Shown in pieces: positions 24,763 through 25,978 of a stretch of DNA of 25,978 nucleotides (its first letter is position 1; each line of letters begins with the position of its first letter). The translations under genes and the position numbers were made by a program. This stretch comes from Peptoniphilaceae bacterium. Lineage in GTDB: Bacteria > Bacillota > Clostridia > Tissierellales > Peptoniphilaceae. The notes beneath the pieces were generated by a model. That model ran no database searches and was not told the DNA's origin. It saw nothing but the letters and a program-made list of their open reading frames with translations. The DNA lies in the NCBI GenBank assembly GCA_030152565.1, contig JASLJE010000043.1, positions 1 through 25,978 on the forward strand, given 5' to 3'.

Positions 24763-25614
24763 ATGAATTTAAAAGAACAATTTACCCTCCTAAGCCTAAA
24801 TGGCCTGGACGTAAATAATTTAAGCAAATTAAAAAAGACCTGCCTTAGGGCCATCTTTGCCTGCCAGGTCTATATAGATGAACAAAACTGGTTGGATAAA
24901 AAAGAAATTGATAAAAAGCTTTCTGACTATAAGGCCTTTGAAAAAGAAATTAGTAGAAATCTTCTAGACCAGGGACTTCTAAGTAAGAAAAACTCTATCT
25001 ATTCTCTTGACTATGTCTTTAATGAGGCAACAGAAGATATAATAGTCTATGAAAGCCTTGAAGCTAGCTATGACCAAGTCCTTGACCAGGTAAAGGAAAG
25101 TTTACTGGACAAGGAAGTCTATGAAGAAGAAGATATCTTCTTAACCTGGCTCTTACAGCAAACAGACCTTATAACCACCATTTTTTCTGAATATGAAAGA
25201 AACCAAATAGACTATAGGATAGAAGAAGCCTTAAGCGACTCTCCAAGACTTTACAAGTCCTTCAAAAAAAACCTGGTAGGTCCTAAGGTTAAAAAATTCA
25301 ATCGCTTCATCCTTAATAGGGATAAGTTTAACAGCTCTTCCTATGGCCAAGGCCTGTCCTATATTATGCCTGTTGTCCACAGAAAAAGAGCCATCTTTAT
25401 AAGGACAGAAAACCGCTTTGTTAGAAAGGACGAAAGACTTAAGGATCTTTTCTCCAAACTAGATGAAAGAGACATTCCCTATAGGTTGGTAAGAGATGGG
25501 CAAATTCCCATAGTTAAGATTAACAATAAATATTATGAATTAGTTCCCTATGTTATTAACATGTACAGGTATGCCACCTATGGCAGCCAATTAAGAGAAA
25601 TAAATTTTAGGTGA
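24763..25614 (+). CDS. Unrecognised 283-residue protein co-transcribed with a MerR-like regulator
   Basis: I do not recognise a family. The protein is soluble and rich in charged residues. Residues 20-85 look like a winged-helix fold: helices from LKKTCLRAIFACQVY onward and a wing-like GLLSKKNSIYSLDY. The middle (90-165) is acidic and helical. The C-terminal part (about 170-283) is basic and mixed in structure, with YIMPVVHRKRAIFIRTENR and a final YRYATYGSQLREINFR. Its ATG is preceded by GAGG, and its stop lies four bases before the ATG of the MerR-like gene. It is divergent from the giant-protein operon across a region with two dyads. It may be a DNA-binding protein; that is inference. Confidence 0.8.
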   Translation: MNLKEQFTLLSLNGLDVNNLSKLKKTCLRAIFACQVYIDEQNWLDKKEIDKKLSDYKAFEKEISRNLLDQGLLSKKNSIYSLDYVFNEATEDIIVYESLEASYDQVLDQVKESLLDKEVYEEEDIFLTWLLQQTDLITTIFSEYERNQIDYRIEEALSDSPRLYKSFKKNLVGPKVKKFNRFILNRDKFNSSSYGQGLSYIMPVVHRKRAIFIRTENRFVRKDERLKDLFSKLDERDIPYRLVRDGQIPIVKINNKYYELVPYVINMYRYATYGSQLREINFR

Positions 25615-25618
25615 TAAA

Positions 25619-25978
25619 ATGGCTAGAAAAAGATCATTAGAAGTAATTAAAGAAGCAGACACTGTAACTATTGGAGAATTATCCCGCCTTACCAATATTA
25701 GGTACTCAACCCTAAAACACTATACTGAAGAAGGACTTCTGGACTTTATTCAGGAGGGGGAAAATTTAACCCGTCGTTACCCTAGAAAAAATTCCCTGGA
25801 CCGGCTGGATGAAATTATGGCCCTAAGGGAAAAGAGCGTGGCCATCAAGGATATTAAAAATAGGCTGGGCCTGGTGGAAAAAGATCATCTTTCTTCAATC
25901 TTTTTATCTCTTCTAGGTAATAAAGAAATAAAAAATAAAGACCAGCTAGAGAAGATTTCCTTTATCCTAGACTACTAT
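25619..25978 (+). CDS. MerR-family-like transcriptional regulator, cut by the right edge
   Basis: Translated by hand from ATG 25619 to the edge: 120 codons with no stop. Residues 16-55 give a MerR winged helix-turn-helix (VTIGELSRLTNIRYSTLKHY then TEEGLLDF), followed by a wing with RRYPRKNSLDRL and the helix LREKSVAIKDIKNRLG typical of the family. The C-terminal effector part lies beyond the window. Compared with a standard MerR start, about 15 basic and charged residues precede the first helix. It follows the 283-residue gene after four bases, so the two are co-expressed. Confidence 0.75.
   Translation, partial: MARKRSLEVIKEADTVTIGELSRLTNIRYSTLKHYTEEGLLDFIQEGENLTRRYPRKNSLDRLDEIMALREKSVAIKDIKNRLGLVEKDHLSSIFLSLLGNKEIKNKDQLEKISFILDYY

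Overview
The window looks like chromosomal DNA of a low-GC Gram-positive anaerobe. The codons are AT-rich and favour AGG, CTA and ATA, and almost every gene has a purine-rich Shine-Dalgarno site. It carries a mevalonate pathway with type 2 IPP isomerase and a PucR-type regulator. A Tissierellia/Peptoniphilaceae-like Firmicute is my best guess; this is inference from gene content, not from a marker gene. Coding density is very high and no stretch above 300 bases lacks a gene. I saw no tRNA, rRNA, insertion sequence or CRISPR array.

Region 1 (1-3586, minus strand) is one compact operon behind a fluoride riboswitch. It encodes a CPA2-type cation/proton antiporter, tripeptidase PepT, and a gene cut by the left edge that fuses a complete type I 3-dehydroquinate dehydratase (AroD) to an O6-alkylguanine-DNA alkyltransferase. 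Region 2 (3587-8119) holds an SDR dehydrogenase and a large flavin/Fe-S ene-reductase, divergent from a PucR/CdaR-type regulator that probably controls them. Region 3 (8125-13825) is a tight minus-strand operon: an 83-residue two-helix membrane protein, a TctA-like carboxylate permease, mvaK1, mvaD, mvaK2 and fni. It contains the lower mevalonate pathway and a candidate carboxylate importer but no mvaA or mvaS, so mevalonate uptake is an attractive hypothesis. Region 4 (13866-15092) is a solitary Gate-domain membrane protein.

Region 5 (15163-24572) looks like a defence island. A type II restriction-modification pair of the Sau3AI kind (probable GATC specificity) lies downstream of a terminator. 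That terminator closes a second operon: a roughly 1280-residue protein with alpha-CTD-like helix-hairpin-helix segments and a sigma-70 region-4-like helix-turn-helix, a 53-residue protein, a DndD-like zinc-hook ATPase and a 149-residue protein. None of DndA, DndB, DndC or a recognisable DndE is present, so this is not a standard phosphorothioation locus. I regard it as the best candidate here for an undescribed system. Region 6 (24670-25978, plus strand) is a divergent pair: an unrecognised 283-residue protein and a MerR-like regulator cut by the right edge.

Starts were adjusted where the ribosome binding site decides them: the giant protein at 24572, the permease at 13524, GTG for the DndD-like gene and TTG for the methyltransferase. 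All function calls rest on motifs read by eye; no database search was run.
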